Below are positions 17,844 to 26,046 of a stretch of DNA of 64,000 bases, one piece after another (position 1 is the stretch's first letter; each line of letters starts with the position of its first letter). Below the pieces are notes generated by a model. It had not been told where the DNA came from. It saw only the letters and a program-made list of their open reading frames with translations, and searched no databases. Position numbers and translations under genes: made by a program. This stretch comes from Mucilaginibacter_A sp965201005. GTDB taxonomy: Bacteria > Bacteroidota > Bacteroidia > Sphingobacteriales > Sphingobacteriaceae. The stretch spans positions 1,550,001 through 1,614,000 of the forward strand of contig NZ_OZ241747.1 in assembly GCF_965201005.1 (NCBI RefSeq), given 5' to 3'.

Positions 17844-19670
17844 ATGAAAAATTTTCTCCCGCTTGTTTTATTAGTCTTTTTTGGAAGTATGGCAAATGCC
17901 CAGCTTGCCAACGATGTATCTATTATCCCTAAACCTGCTTTTGCAGAAAAAGGTACAGGTGCATTTACCATCAATAAAAACACAAAAATTATAGCAAAAA
18001 GCAACGATGCCAAAAAAGTAGCCGGACTGTTCAATTATTTTCTGAATAAAAAGTACGGTTTCATGTTAAAAGTGGGCAACAATACAACACCCGGGGCTAT
18101 TGTTTTGGATACTTCGCCCACATCGAAGTTTTTGCCGGAAAGTTATCAGCTTAAAATCACCAACAACGGTATAAATATTTCGGGGGAACGCAGCGGCGTT
18201 TTTTATGGCGTACAATCTTTGTTGCAATTGATCGATGGTACCAAAAACCATCTTACGGTTCCGGCAATGACCATCCGCGACCAGCCAAATTTTGCTTACC
18301 GCGGGTTGATGCTTGACGTGAGCCGTCATTTTTTCGAGGTAGATGAGCTTAAAAAGATCCTGGATGTAATGGCATATCTCAAACTAAACAGGTTCCACTG
18401 GCATTTGACAGACGATCAGGGCTGGCGTTTAGAGATCAAAAAATATCCAAAATTAACAACAATCAGTGCCTGGCGCGATTCGAGCATCATTGGCGGCTAC
18501 AACGATTTTAAGCCATTTATATACGATGGCAAAAAAACCGGCGGCTTTTATACGCAAGACCAGGCACGGGACATTGTAAAATACGCTGCGGAAAGAAATA
18601 TTGTAGTGATACCCGAAATTGAGATGCCCGGCCATTGCACGGCGGTACTGGCCGCTTATCCGGAACTGGGCAATGGAAGCGGCCCTTACCATGTAGCGGG
18701 TTATTGGGGAGTGCTCCATACGATTTACAATCCGGGTGCACCTACTTTTGAATTTTTGGAAAATGTATTAAAGGAAGTTATGGCTATTTTCCCAAGTAAA
18801 TACATTCATATCGGAGGCGATGAAGTGCCAAAAGATGAATGGAAAACTTCCGCGTTAGCGCAAAAAATTATTGCCGATAACCATTTAAAGGATGAGGATG
18901 CGCTGCAAAGCTGGTTCATCAATAAAATCGAAAAATTTTTAAACCAGAACGGGCGTAATTTAATTGGCTGGGATGAAATACTGGAAGGCGGATTGGCACC
19001 AAACGCCACGGTAATGAGCTGGCGCGGCGAACAAGGCGGCATTCAGGCTGCAAAAGAAAGCCATCATGTCATCATGACTCCCGGACCTTATATGTACATT
19101 GACAAAGCGCAGGCAAAAGACAACAAAACAGAACCTTTATCAATCGGGGGATTTTTGCCCTTAAATACCGTGTATAACTATCACCCCGTACCGGAAGTGT
19201 TAACACCAGAGCAGCAAAAATACATTCTTGGTGTACAGGCAAACCTATGGACGGAATATATCCCGACAAATAAAAAAGTAGAATATATGGTTTTTCCAAG
19301 ACTGGTGGCTGTGGCCGAAGTTGGATGGACGAGGCCCGAAAACAAAAATTTTGATGATTTTAGTAAAAAGCGTCTGCCAAAGGTTTTGCTTAATCTGGAA
19401 AAATCCGGCATCAATTACCGGGTTCCGGAAGCTGATGTCGTAATCGAAAACGCTGCGCAAACAGGAAGAAAAAAGATAACGCTTACTCCGCTTGTGGCAG
19501 GAAGTAAAATATATTACACAATCGATGGGCACAAAGCAGACAATACTGGCGAGTTATATTCCGGCCCGATAATTACGCCTTTTACAGGTGGCCGTCCGCT
19601 AACTTTAAGATACATTATCGTTACACCCGGAAACAGGACGAGCAACGAATTTAGCGCGGATATAAAATAA
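17844..19670 (+). CDS. GH20 beta-N-acetylhexosaminidase, secreted
   Basis: This 608-aa protein has a signal peptide (1-20). An N-terminal GH20b domain (about 25-145) ends before the FAYRGLMLDVSRHF strand. In the GH20 barrel, HWHLTDDQGWRLE (185-197), PEIEMPGH (257-264) and HIGGDE (322-327) supply the catalytic Asp326-Glu327 pair for substrate-assisted hydrolysis. The last 95 residues (KITLTPLVAGSKIYYTIDG) are a chitobiase-type C-terminal domain. It would remove terminal beta-GlcNAc or GalNAc and is the last + strand gene of region 1. It is intact and of normal family length. Confidence 0.94.
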   Translation: MKNFLPLVLLVFFGSMANAQLANDVSIIPKPAFAEKGTGAFTINKNTKIIAKSNDAKKVAGLFNYFLNKKYGFMLKVGNNTTPGAIVLDTSPTSKFLPESYQLKITNNGINISGERSGVFYGVQSLLQLIDGTKNHLTVPAMTIRDQPNFAYRGLMLDVSRHFFEVDELKKILDVMAYLKLNRFHWHLTDDQGWRLEIKKYPKLTTISAWRDSSIIGGYNDFKPFIYDGKKTGGFYTQDQARDIVKYAAERNIVVIPEIEMPGHCTAVLAAYPELGNGSGPYHVAGYWGVLHTIYNPGAPTFEFLENVLKEVMAIFPSKYIHIGGDEVPKDEWKTSALAQKIIADNHLKDEDALQSWFINKIEKFLNQNGRNLIGWDEILEGGLAPNATVMSWRGEQGGIQAAKESHHVIMTPGPYMYIDKAQAKDNKTEPLSIGGFLPLNTVYNYHPVPEVLTPEQQKYILGVQANLWTEYIPTNKKVEYMVFPRLVAVAEVGWTRPENKNFDDFSKKRLPKVLLNLEKSGINYRVPEADVVIENAAQTGRKKITLTPLVAGSKIYYTIDGHKADNTGELYSGPIITPFTGGRPLTLRYIIVTPGNRTSNEFSADIK

Positions 19671-19760
19671 GCGCGTAATGGGTTGCCAAAAAAATAAACA
19701 AATGATATACAATGTAAAGTCCTCATTTAAAGACTGTTAAATTCAGTCCAAAATTCTGTA

Positions 19761-19850
19761 ATGCTTCTTTTATGCCATAAAATTTGGGGTTTGCAATTGT
19801 TGCAGATGATCGTCTGTAAAGCCACCAAAATTTAGGTGATAAAAGAAGCA
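19761..19850. repeat. Inverted motif A pair at a convergent junction
   Basis: The left arm is exact (19761-19772). The right arm reads TAAAAGAAGCA then C, one mismatch at the outer base. It separates the convergent GH20 and GH28 genes that form the border of regions 1 and 2. Confidence 0.88.
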
Positions 19851-19882
19851 CCTGAAACTTTGAAATTAACTTAAACAGAAAT

Positions 19883-21346
19883 TTATTTAAAAGTAACTCC
19901 GGAAGAATTATGCTGGAAAACATCCTGCTTCTTGTCCATCCCGTTAAATTTTATGTTGATAAATTTTGCATCGTGTACATCATCCAGCACAACGGGTAAG
20001 CGGTAGTCTTTTTTTTCGGAACTCATCTTAATATTGCTGAAAACCAACCCTGTTGCGTGCCGAACATAAATCCCCCAGGCAGGCAACTCTTTAAACATCG
20101 AGAAATCAGGATATTTATTTGATTTCTCGGGTATTGAGTTCAATTTATCCAAAGGAACATCAGCAAAAAAACGGTTTCCGCCTCCGGGATGTTTAATTTC
20201 AATATTGGATAGTTGTACGTTTTTGATGATCAGGTTTGGCACGCCGGTGATGATAATCCCCGGTGAAACGTTGCGCGGCATATCTTCTATCGGTCCTTCA
20301 TATTCATACCCGGCATCCGGTTTCCCGGCCGGTATCTCTGCATAAACGTTTTTGATCGTTACATTCTCAAACCGGCTTCCTTTGGCAAAACGCTCGCCCG
20401 TACGCAAAAATATCACGTTGCCGGTATTGTAAGATTGCAGTCCGTCCACCAAAATATTTTCGATAAAACCGCCATCTACAGCTTCCAAAGCCAAAGCAGA
20501 ACGGTAAGTATCGTAAACTTTGTTGTTGATGATGCGGATGTCACTAAAACCGCCGCGCGAAACCGTGCCGAACTTAATCCCGTTTGCGCTGCTGCGGACG
20601 GTATTGTTCTGGATCAAAATATTTTTGCAAGAAGCATTTGCATGATGGGATTTCAGGCAGATGCAATCATCGGCAGCGTCAAAAAAAGAATTGGTAACGC
20701 TAACATCCTCACAATCAACCAAATCCACGCCATCTTCGTTCCAGTAATCTTTATTGTCCACATAAATGCTGTCCATTTTCAGGTTTTTGCACAGATCATA
20801 CGTCTGGTTCCAACTGGCCGAATTTTTCAGGGTGATGCCTTTGATCAAAATATCCCGGCAGCGCAAAAAACTAATGTTCATGGCGCGGGTTTCCACTTCC
20901 GGCCTTCCGCTGCGGAATTTATCTTTGATCAAACCTTTGTCGATCATATCGATCACGTTTCGGGCAACTGCTTTTCCCTGCCCGTCGATCATCCCTTTAC
21001 CTGTAATACCGATATTTTGCTGATCGATGGCAAATATAAGTGCTGTTAATTCGTGCTGATCATAATCAAAAGGGTTTAAGGAACCAAGCAATACAGCGCC
21101 TTCTTCCAACTGAATGGTTACGTTCGATTTGAGGTAAATCGAACCCGTTAAATATCTCCCCACATGAAAAACCAGCCGACCGCCACCATTTTTGCTGATG
21201 TAATCAATGGCAAACTGGATGGTTTTGGTGTTCATCCCGATCCCGTCCGAATGTATACCAAAAAGCGTGGCCAAATAATCTTTAGCAAAAATTTGGGGCG
21301 ATTGCAAACATAAGCAGGTAATTAAAAAGTATTTGATCAGTTTCAT
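19883..21346 (-). CDS. GH28 pectinase-type glycosidase, secreted
   Basis: Starting at the Met at 21346, the protein is 487 aa with a signal peptide (MKLIKYFLITCLCLQSPQIF, cut near AKDY); a longer frame upstream overlaps the GH106 3' end and lacks a signal. It is a right-handed beta-helix of GH28 type: MNTKTIQFAIDYISKNGGGR at the N-terminus, then coils including SFFDAADDCICLKS, whose paired Asp residues match the GH28 acid pair, then GIKFGTVSRGG. GH28 enzymes cut galacturonan or rhamnogalacturonan by inversion. It is the last gene of the PhyH operon, 17 bp after GH106. Pairing a GH28 with a rhamnosidase suggests rhamnose-uronate linkages. Confidence 0.85.
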   Translation of the reverse strand: MKLIKYFLITCLCLQSPQIFAKDYLATLFGIHSDGIGMNTKTIQFAIDYISKNGGGRLVFHVGRYLTGSIYLKSNVTIQLEEGAVLLGSLNPFDYDQHELTALIFAIDQQNIGITGKGMIDGQGKAVARNVIDMIDKGLIKDKFRSGRPEVETRAMNISFLRCRDILIKGITLKNSASWNQTYDLCKNLKMDSIYVDNKDYWNEDGVDLVDCEDVSVTNSFFDAADDCICLKSHHANASCKNILIQNNTVRSSANGIKFGTVSRGGFSDIRIINNKVYDTYRSALALEAVDGGFIENILVDGLQSYNTGNVIFLRTGERFAKGSRFENVTIKNVYAEIPAGKPDAGYEYEGPIEDMPRNVSPGIIITGVPNLIIKNVQLSNIEIKHPGGGNRFFADVPLDKLNSIPEKSNKYPDFSMFKELPAWGIYVRHATGLVFSNIKMSSEKKDYRLPVVLDDVHDAKFINIKFNGMDKKQDVFQHNSSGVTFK

Positions 21347-21347
21347 G

Positions 21348-21359
21348 ATGCTGTTTTTA
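21348..21359 (+). repeat. Motif B copy in a 17-bp intercistronic gap
   Basis: ATGCTGTTTTTA fills most of the gap between the GH106 stop and GH28 start codons, so it would be transcribed within the operon. Confidence 0.8.
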
Positions 21360-21363
21360 TCGG

Positions 21364-24207
21364 TTAATAAAGTGTAACGGGCCCAACCAAACCCATCGAT
21401 TGTACCGGTTGCGGCCGCCGCGGATTGTTGGTCCATTTTTGAGCGATCGGGTTATCCACCAAGGTTTTCATATAGTTTCCCATGGAAGTAGTTACCTTAA
21501 TTTCAATGGTGTTCAAGCCGGTTTTCAATGCTTCTTTTACCGGGTAAATTCTTCGGCCGTACCATTTTGTGCCCATTGATACGCCGTTAATACTAACTTC
21601 TGATAAACCGTAAACCTGACCCAAATTGACGTATTTTACCTTTCCGGCATCGGTAACATTAAACTGAGTGCGATAAACCGCATGGCCAGCCATATTTACA
21701 AAATCAGGTAAATCTTTTAAATCTTTCAACTCAACCAAAGCGGCTCTTTTTATTGTTCCGTCGATATGCTTAAATTCGATTGTCCAGTTTGCGGGCGTTA
21801 CAGTTTGCGTTCCGGCAACGGCATTCGGCAGCCATGGCGAACCATTTTCATGCTGATCAAAAACAACCAAACGCGAATCTGCAGGGCCGAGGTTCAGTTC
21901 GATCATTCCGTTATGGCTGTCTAATTTATATCGGTTGCCCGTGTCTGCCTCCCAAATCCAGGCCTGTTTGCCCGCATACAATGCTTTGTTTACCGCTATT
22001 TTTATGGGATGGGCCGTTTGCGCGTCAGAATTGATGAACAACAATATTTCTGTTCCGGCAGTTTGATATCTCACCTGTGTTACAAAACTGTTTGGGCTAT
22101 CAATTTTTACATAAGGTGTTAGGCCATATTTCTGCTGTAAGTTTTGGTACCACTCTAAAACATTGCTTTCGGGTTTGGGCAGCAAAATAAAGTTTTTTGG
22201 CAAAGCTTTCAGCCTCGTTATCCAGTTCTGTACTTGCTGATTGTTTTGTTGCCGGTTATTTTTGCCCAAGGATTTTTCAGGTTCGTTTTCGATACAAAAA
22301 ATACGGCCGCCGGACGAAGCAAAGGCATATAATTTCTCCAAAGTTGCTGGCTGCATCCGCTGCACATCAACCATAAACAAGGTGTGATATTTACGCGGAC
22401 CATAATGCAACTGCCCGTTTTTCATTACTGAGCCTTCAATCACACTATCGGAAACATAATCGCAGGCATTGCCATTTTGGTGGATGGATTCCCAGATCAG
22501 CGTTAAATAAGTTGGGTAACTGAACGACGGGAACGGCTCGTTTTGCGCACCAAAAATGCTCCACATATCTGCAACGGGCGGCAAAACAGCAATATCCGCA
22601 AACATGTCCGCCTGTTGCAGCAAAGCAGAATATCTGGCTTTATAATCTGTAAACTGCCGGAACTGCGGCCAGAATGTATTGCGTTCATTTAAAAAAGTAC
22701 CATAGCGCACCCAACCCGGAAAAGGTGCTTCCGGCGGAGAATAATTAAACCCGTGAAACACCGGATGTGTGACACCGGAAATCATGCTTTGGTCTCCTGC
22801 TATTTTCAAAATTTCCAAAGTAGCATTGAAAACCATGTCTGTATTGGTCAGTTCTTCGCAGCTGATCAACCTTTTCCCTTTTAAATGCGCAGCCGATGAA
22901 ACATATTTGTTCACCATGGAATATGCTCGGCCCAAACGGTAATCCGCCTCGCTCAGTTCTTTGCCGATACCATATTTGATCCAGGTTTCGCATTCCGGGA
23001 TATCAATGTCGAAAGAACCTTCCAGCGGATAATAACCGCGGCCATAAGCTTGCGACCTTGATTTTACTTTGTTGGCTTTGCACCAGTCGGTAAAGGTTTT
23101 GATAAAACGTTCTCGGATCAGTTCGGATTTGGTCACGTCAAAATCATACCGTACGCGCTCAACGGTCTCGTTCAGATCCGGCCCTAAATCCGCACCATAT
23201 TTATAATCCCAGGTATTTCCCATCGAGCCGATTTTGTACATGGTAAAGGGCAGGTAAGGCATCAGGTCGTAACCCCGGCGATTTTGAAATTCGGCAGCCA
23301 TATCGGCACACCAGTTGGCACCTTCAATCTCCAAACTATCGGTAAAAAAAGCACGGATATGGTTGGAAAGCGGCCCAATTTTTTGCTGTATCGTGTCAGA
23401 CATGTGATACAAATATTTTTTAACGGCCGCTTCGTTATAATGATTTAAAACCGGCCCGTTGGCTCCCGGCGCACCGTTGATCACTTCCATCGAACCTAAA
23501 ATTTTTACCGTACCATAAAGGATGTATTTGCCGTGCGGTACTTTAAATTTAATGGTTTTGGTGTTGATCTGGTCCGATAACTCTACCACTTCCTCCAGGC
23601 TGTTTAACTGCTCAGGCACTAATTTTACCGATAACATTTCCATCTGCCTGCCGGGAAAAGCAGAGCTGAATTTCGGGTCGGCTTCTTTAAACAAATCAAA
23701 CAATGAAATTTCATAATCCATTGGCCCTTCCAGCCGTTTTGTGCCGATAACCACTACCTGCGAGCGTTCTTCGCCTTCCAGGTATTCGGCACCGAACGGC
23801 CAGCCGGAACCTACAATCAAATCGCATGTCAGCCCCAGCTTTTTTGCTTCTGTAAAAGTATGTTCGAGCATATCAATCCAGGCCGGGCTTAGCCACTGCA
23901 AAGAAGGTTTACCCAGGTCATCGGTTACCGAGGGAAACTGGATCGGGTTGATTTCCACACCGCCGATACCTGCTTCTTTTAGCAACTTTAATTCGCGCGT
24001 CAGTTCTGTTTTTTCAACTTTATCGCCATTCCACCACCAGCGCACAAAGGGCCGATATTGCATGGCAGGATTTTTAAACAAGTTGTACAAACCGTCATTT
24101 ACCGGCTGGTTGTTTAATATATTCCGGGCAGTTGCAGGCAACGCATTCATCACGGCCAGGCTGGTAACCGTTGCAGATGTTTGTGCTAAAAAACGTCTTC
24201 TTTTCAT
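21364..24207 (-). CDS. GH106-like alpha-L-rhamnosidase, exported
   Basis: This 947-aa protein begins with a twin-arginine-like leader (MKRRRFLAQ, about 28 residues). The N-terminal barrel carries landmarks of GH106 and related large rhamnosidases: PFVRWWWNGDKVEKTEL, LLKEAGIGGVEINP and GLTCDLIVGSGWPFG. A middle region includes FFTDSLEIEGANW and ISCEELTNTD. The C-terminal 150 residues resemble a GH2-type jelly roll (YGLSEVSINGVSMG). GH106 enzymes remove alpha-L-rhamnose from pectin or glycosides. It is second to last in the PhyH operon. A motif A copy (21528-21539) encodes VKEA near the C-terminus. The family is well supported; the sugar is inferred. Confidence 0.83.
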   Translation of the reverse strand: MKRRRFLAQTSATVTSLAVMNALPATARNILNNQPVNDGLYNLFKNPAMQYRPFVRWWWNGDKVEKTELTRELKLLKEAGIGGVEINPIQFPSVTDDLGKPSLQWLSPAWIDMLEHTFTEAKKLGLTCDLIVGSGWPFGAEYLEGEERSQVVVIGTKRLEGPMDYEISLFDLFKEADPKFSSAFPGRQMEMLSVKLVPEQLNSLEEVVELSDQINTKTIKFKVPHGKYILYGTVKILGSMEVINGAPGANGPVLNHYNEAAVKKYLYHMSDTIQQKIGPLSNHIRAFFTDSLEIEGANWCADMAAEFQNRRGYDLMPYLPFTMYKIGSMGNTWDYKYGADLGPDLNETVERVRYDFDVTKSELIRERFIKTFTDWCKANKVKSRSQAYGRGYYPLEGSFDIDIPECETWIKYGIGKELSEADYRLGRAYSMVNKYVSSAAHLKGKRLISCEELTNTDMVFNATLEILKIAGDQSMISGVTHPVFHGFNYSPPEAPFPGWVRYGTFLNERNTFWPQFRQFTDYKARYSALLQQADMFADIAVLPPVADMWSIFGAQNEPFPSFSYPTYLTLIWESIHQNGNACDYVSDSVIEGSVMKNGQLHYGPRKYHTLFMVDVQRMQPATLEKLYAFASSGGRIFCIENEPEKSLGKNNRQQNNQQVQNWITRLKALPKNFILLPKPESNVLEWYQNLQQKYGLTPYVKIDSPNSFVTQVRYQTAGTEILLFINSDAQTAHPIKIAVNKALYAGKQAWIWEADTGNRYKLDSHNGMIELNLGPADSRLVVFDQHENGSPWLPNAVAGTQTVTPANWTIEFKHIDGTIKRAALVELKDLKDLPDFVNMAGHAVYRTQFNVTDAGKVKYVNLGQVYGLSEVSINGVSMGTKWYGRRIYPVKEALKTGLNTIEIKVTTSMGNYMKTLVDNPIAQKWTNNPRRPQPVQSMGLVGPVTLY

Positions 24208-24252
24208 CTCATTCTGGTTTTAAGCGTTTTTGCTTTGAGCGATAAAAACGCC

Positions 24253-24296
24253 ATGCTTCTTTTACCACCTAAATTTTTGTATGCTAAAAGAAGCAT
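24253..24296. repeat. Short inverted pair of motif A
   Basis: Arms at 24253-24264 and 24285-24296 with a 20-nt loop, one of the short (about 45 bp) class. It lies inside the operon between the isomerase-like and GH106 genes. Confidence 0.9.
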
Positions 24297-24300
24297 CCGG

Positions 24301-25128
24301 TCAGGCTTGTTGTGGCTGATACCGTTCGTTTAATAAATCCTTCATCCACAGGTTATAACGCCACTGTGTTTCGTCTGCCGGTATGTTTTTATCCATCACG
24401 GTTAAATAAGGAGGTGGGCCAAACTCCGGTGTAATCGTAACGGCCTCGGTATGGTTGGCGCGTTGCAAAGCCACGTACTTATCCCAGATTTTTAAGTGTT
24501 CCTGTAAAGCCTGCCCATACTCCGGAGCTTTCGGATCAGCAACCTGCGAACTTTGCGTATGGCCAATCCGTGCATGTAGATGTTTGGTTCTGCGGATAGC
24601 CAGATCAACCGCATCCTGCTGGTCTTCCAGGTAACTTTCGGAAACGCAAAACCAGTGCGAAACATCCATCGTCAGCATAAAATCTGGGTTATTCTGCAAA
24701 ACCGGATAAACCTGATGTGCTGCAAAAGCCCATTTGTTCCGGTGCGTTTCCTGGTAAATCGGGATACCGGTTTCCCGGCTTACTTCTGCACAACAAGCCA
24801 AACACTGTTCAATTTGCTTTGGGCTGAAGTATTCCCGACCGGTTTGCGCCGTAATAAATAAAGGGTTAAGCAGGCTTAAATCCAGCAAATCCTGTTTTAA
24901 TTGTTGCAGATAATCATCAAAGGTTAAATTTTGCTTGATAACGGTCATCACGATACACAATTGTAAATTATACGCTTTTAACTGATGCAATACTTCAGCA
25001 AAATCAATTGCTTCACTGTACGGAAACCATTCTACGCCAACGTAACCTACTGTTTTTACACGGGATAAAAACGCATCCCAATTGATATGTTCAAAACCCC
25101 ATCGCGGACAAAAAAAATCAATTTTCAT
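24301..25128 (-). CDS. Sugar phosphate isomerase/epimerase-like TIM barrel
   Basis: This 275-aa cytosolic protein belongs to the AP-endonuclease-2/xylose-isomerase-like barrel family. It begins MKIDFFCPRWG, then GYVGVEWFPYSEAIDF, ending in a LMLTMDVSHW-type metal strand (DFMLTMDVSHWFC) and ARIGHTQ. Members interconvert keto and aldo sugars or act as epimerases and dehydratases using a divalent metal. It overlaps the upstream PhyH gene by four bases (ATGA), so the two are probably translationally coupled and may act in sequence. The exact reaction is unknown. Confidence 0.75.
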   Translation of the reverse strand: MKIDFFCPRWGFEHINWDAFLSRVKTVGYVGVEWFPYSEAIDFAEVLHQLKAYNLQLCIVMTVIKQNLTFDDYLQQLKQDLLDLSLLNPLFITAQTGREYFSPKQIEQCLACCAEVSRETGIPIYQETHRNKWAFAAHQVYPVLQNNPDFMLTMDVSHWFCVSESYLEDQQDAVDLAIRRTKHLHARIGHTQSSQVADPKAPEYGQALQEHLKIWDKYVALQRANHTEAVTITPEFGPPPYLTVMDKNIPADETQWRYNLWMKDLLNERYQPQQA

Positions 25129-25961
25129 GATGATGCCTCAACTGCCGAGCGATTGTAAATAAGCGGATTCTGTACATTATTATTAAGTACATCGCCAACA
25201 GTTAACGTGTGTAAATATTCATCAGGAAGGATATTAGCCTGGCCATTAAATACATTGTTATCAGGCATATAAGCACAGGTCATGGCGCGGCGGTAACCGC
25301 TCGTCATGTTGGCACCGGCACCATGAATTGTTAATCCGTTGTGGAACGAGCAACTACCGGCTTTCATCGGCGCAGCCACAGCATTTACCTTTATAAATTG
25401 CGGATACACTTCGAAAATGCTATCCATATTTTTGCCGATACCTTTGTTTTCAAAAGTAGTTTCTTTAAACGAACCCGGAATAAAATACAAACAACCATTT
25501 TCCAGCGTGGCATCATCCAAAGCAATCCAGATGGAAAGTGCTTTCCGATCTGCGAAAGACCAAAAAGGAGTATCCAAATGCCACGCCGTTGGGTTTGCCC
25601 AAGGTCGTTTGAACAAAGCCTGGTCATGCCAGATGCGGATACCATCCACACCGGCCAGCTTGGCCGTCATCTCGCCAATGCGCGGATCGCACATAAGTTC
25701 TTTCATGCCAGCATCCGTTTGCCACAGGTTCAGCATCTGATCAAACACTTTACTGTAATAAGCAGCGTCCTCGTTTATGCCGTCATCTTCACCCAGCTTA
25801 ATGTTTTTACCAGGCATTTTTAACCCGGCGCGTTCTTTAATGGCATTTGTTACAGTTGTGCGCCAATGTTCCAGTTCATCGGCAGAAAGAAAATTTTCAA
25901 TAACCACAAATCCGTTTTCTTGGTAATACCGGATTTGTTCTTCGGATAACTGGTGGTTCAT
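25125..25961 (-). CDS. Phytanoyl-CoA dioxygenase (PhyH)-family oxygenase 2
   Basis: This 278-aa protein is of the Fe(II)/2-oxoglutarate PhyH family. AWHLDTPFW supplies the H-x-D half of the iron triad, and FHNGLTIHGAGANMT the distal His; YRRAMTCAYMPD carries the 2-oxoglutarate-binding Arg. SIWIALDDATLENGCL is also typical. Such enzymes hydroxylate or oxidatively demethylate small molecules. It is one of two PhyH paralogs in this operon (the other at 31758-32504), and the two share little beyond the motifs. The gene is coupled to the sugar-isomerase-like gene by an ATGA overlap. In a polysaccharide locus, oxidative removal of a substituent is plausible but unproven. Confidence 0.85.
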   Translation of the reverse strand: MNHQLSEEQIRYYQENGFVVIENFLSADELEHWRTTVTNAIKERAGLKMPGKNIKLGEDDGINEDAAYYSKVFDQMLNLWQTDAGMKELMCDPRIGEMTAKLAGVDGIRIWHDQALFKRPWANPTAWHLDTPFWSFADRKALSIWIALDDATLENGCLYFIPGSFKETTFENKGIGKNMDSIFEVYPQFIKVNAVAAPMKAGSCSFHNGLTIHGAGANMTSGYRRAMTCAYMPDNNVFNGQANILPDEYLHTLTVGDVLNNNVQNPLIYNRSAVEASS

Positions 25962-25994
25962 AATATTTAGATTTATAATTGGTTTTATATCGAT

Positions 25995-26044
25995 CGGATG
26001 CTGTTTTTATCACCTTAATTTTAGGTTGATAAAAACAGCATCCG
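25995..26044. repeat. Perfect inverted pair of motif B
   Basis: CGGATGCTGTTTTTATC (25995-26011) and its exact complement (26028-26044) bracket a 16-nt loop. This is the cleanest motif B palindrome, in the gap between the FG-GAP and second PhyH genes. Confidence 0.92.
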
Positions 26045-26046
26045 AT

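Noticed and set aside
20435..21049. Long + strand frame opposite the GH28 gene
   Set aside because: It is an antisense shadow of the beta-helix coding sequence without a recognisable domain, as are other opposite-strand frames in the window.
23968..24014. Further A-like matches such as the TGCTTCTTTTAGC in GH106 and TAAAAGAAGCTCC at 46005
   Set aside because: They match only the 10-base core, lack the outer AT, and code for ordinary Lys-Glu-Ala or Leu runs; they were left out of the 12-mer count.
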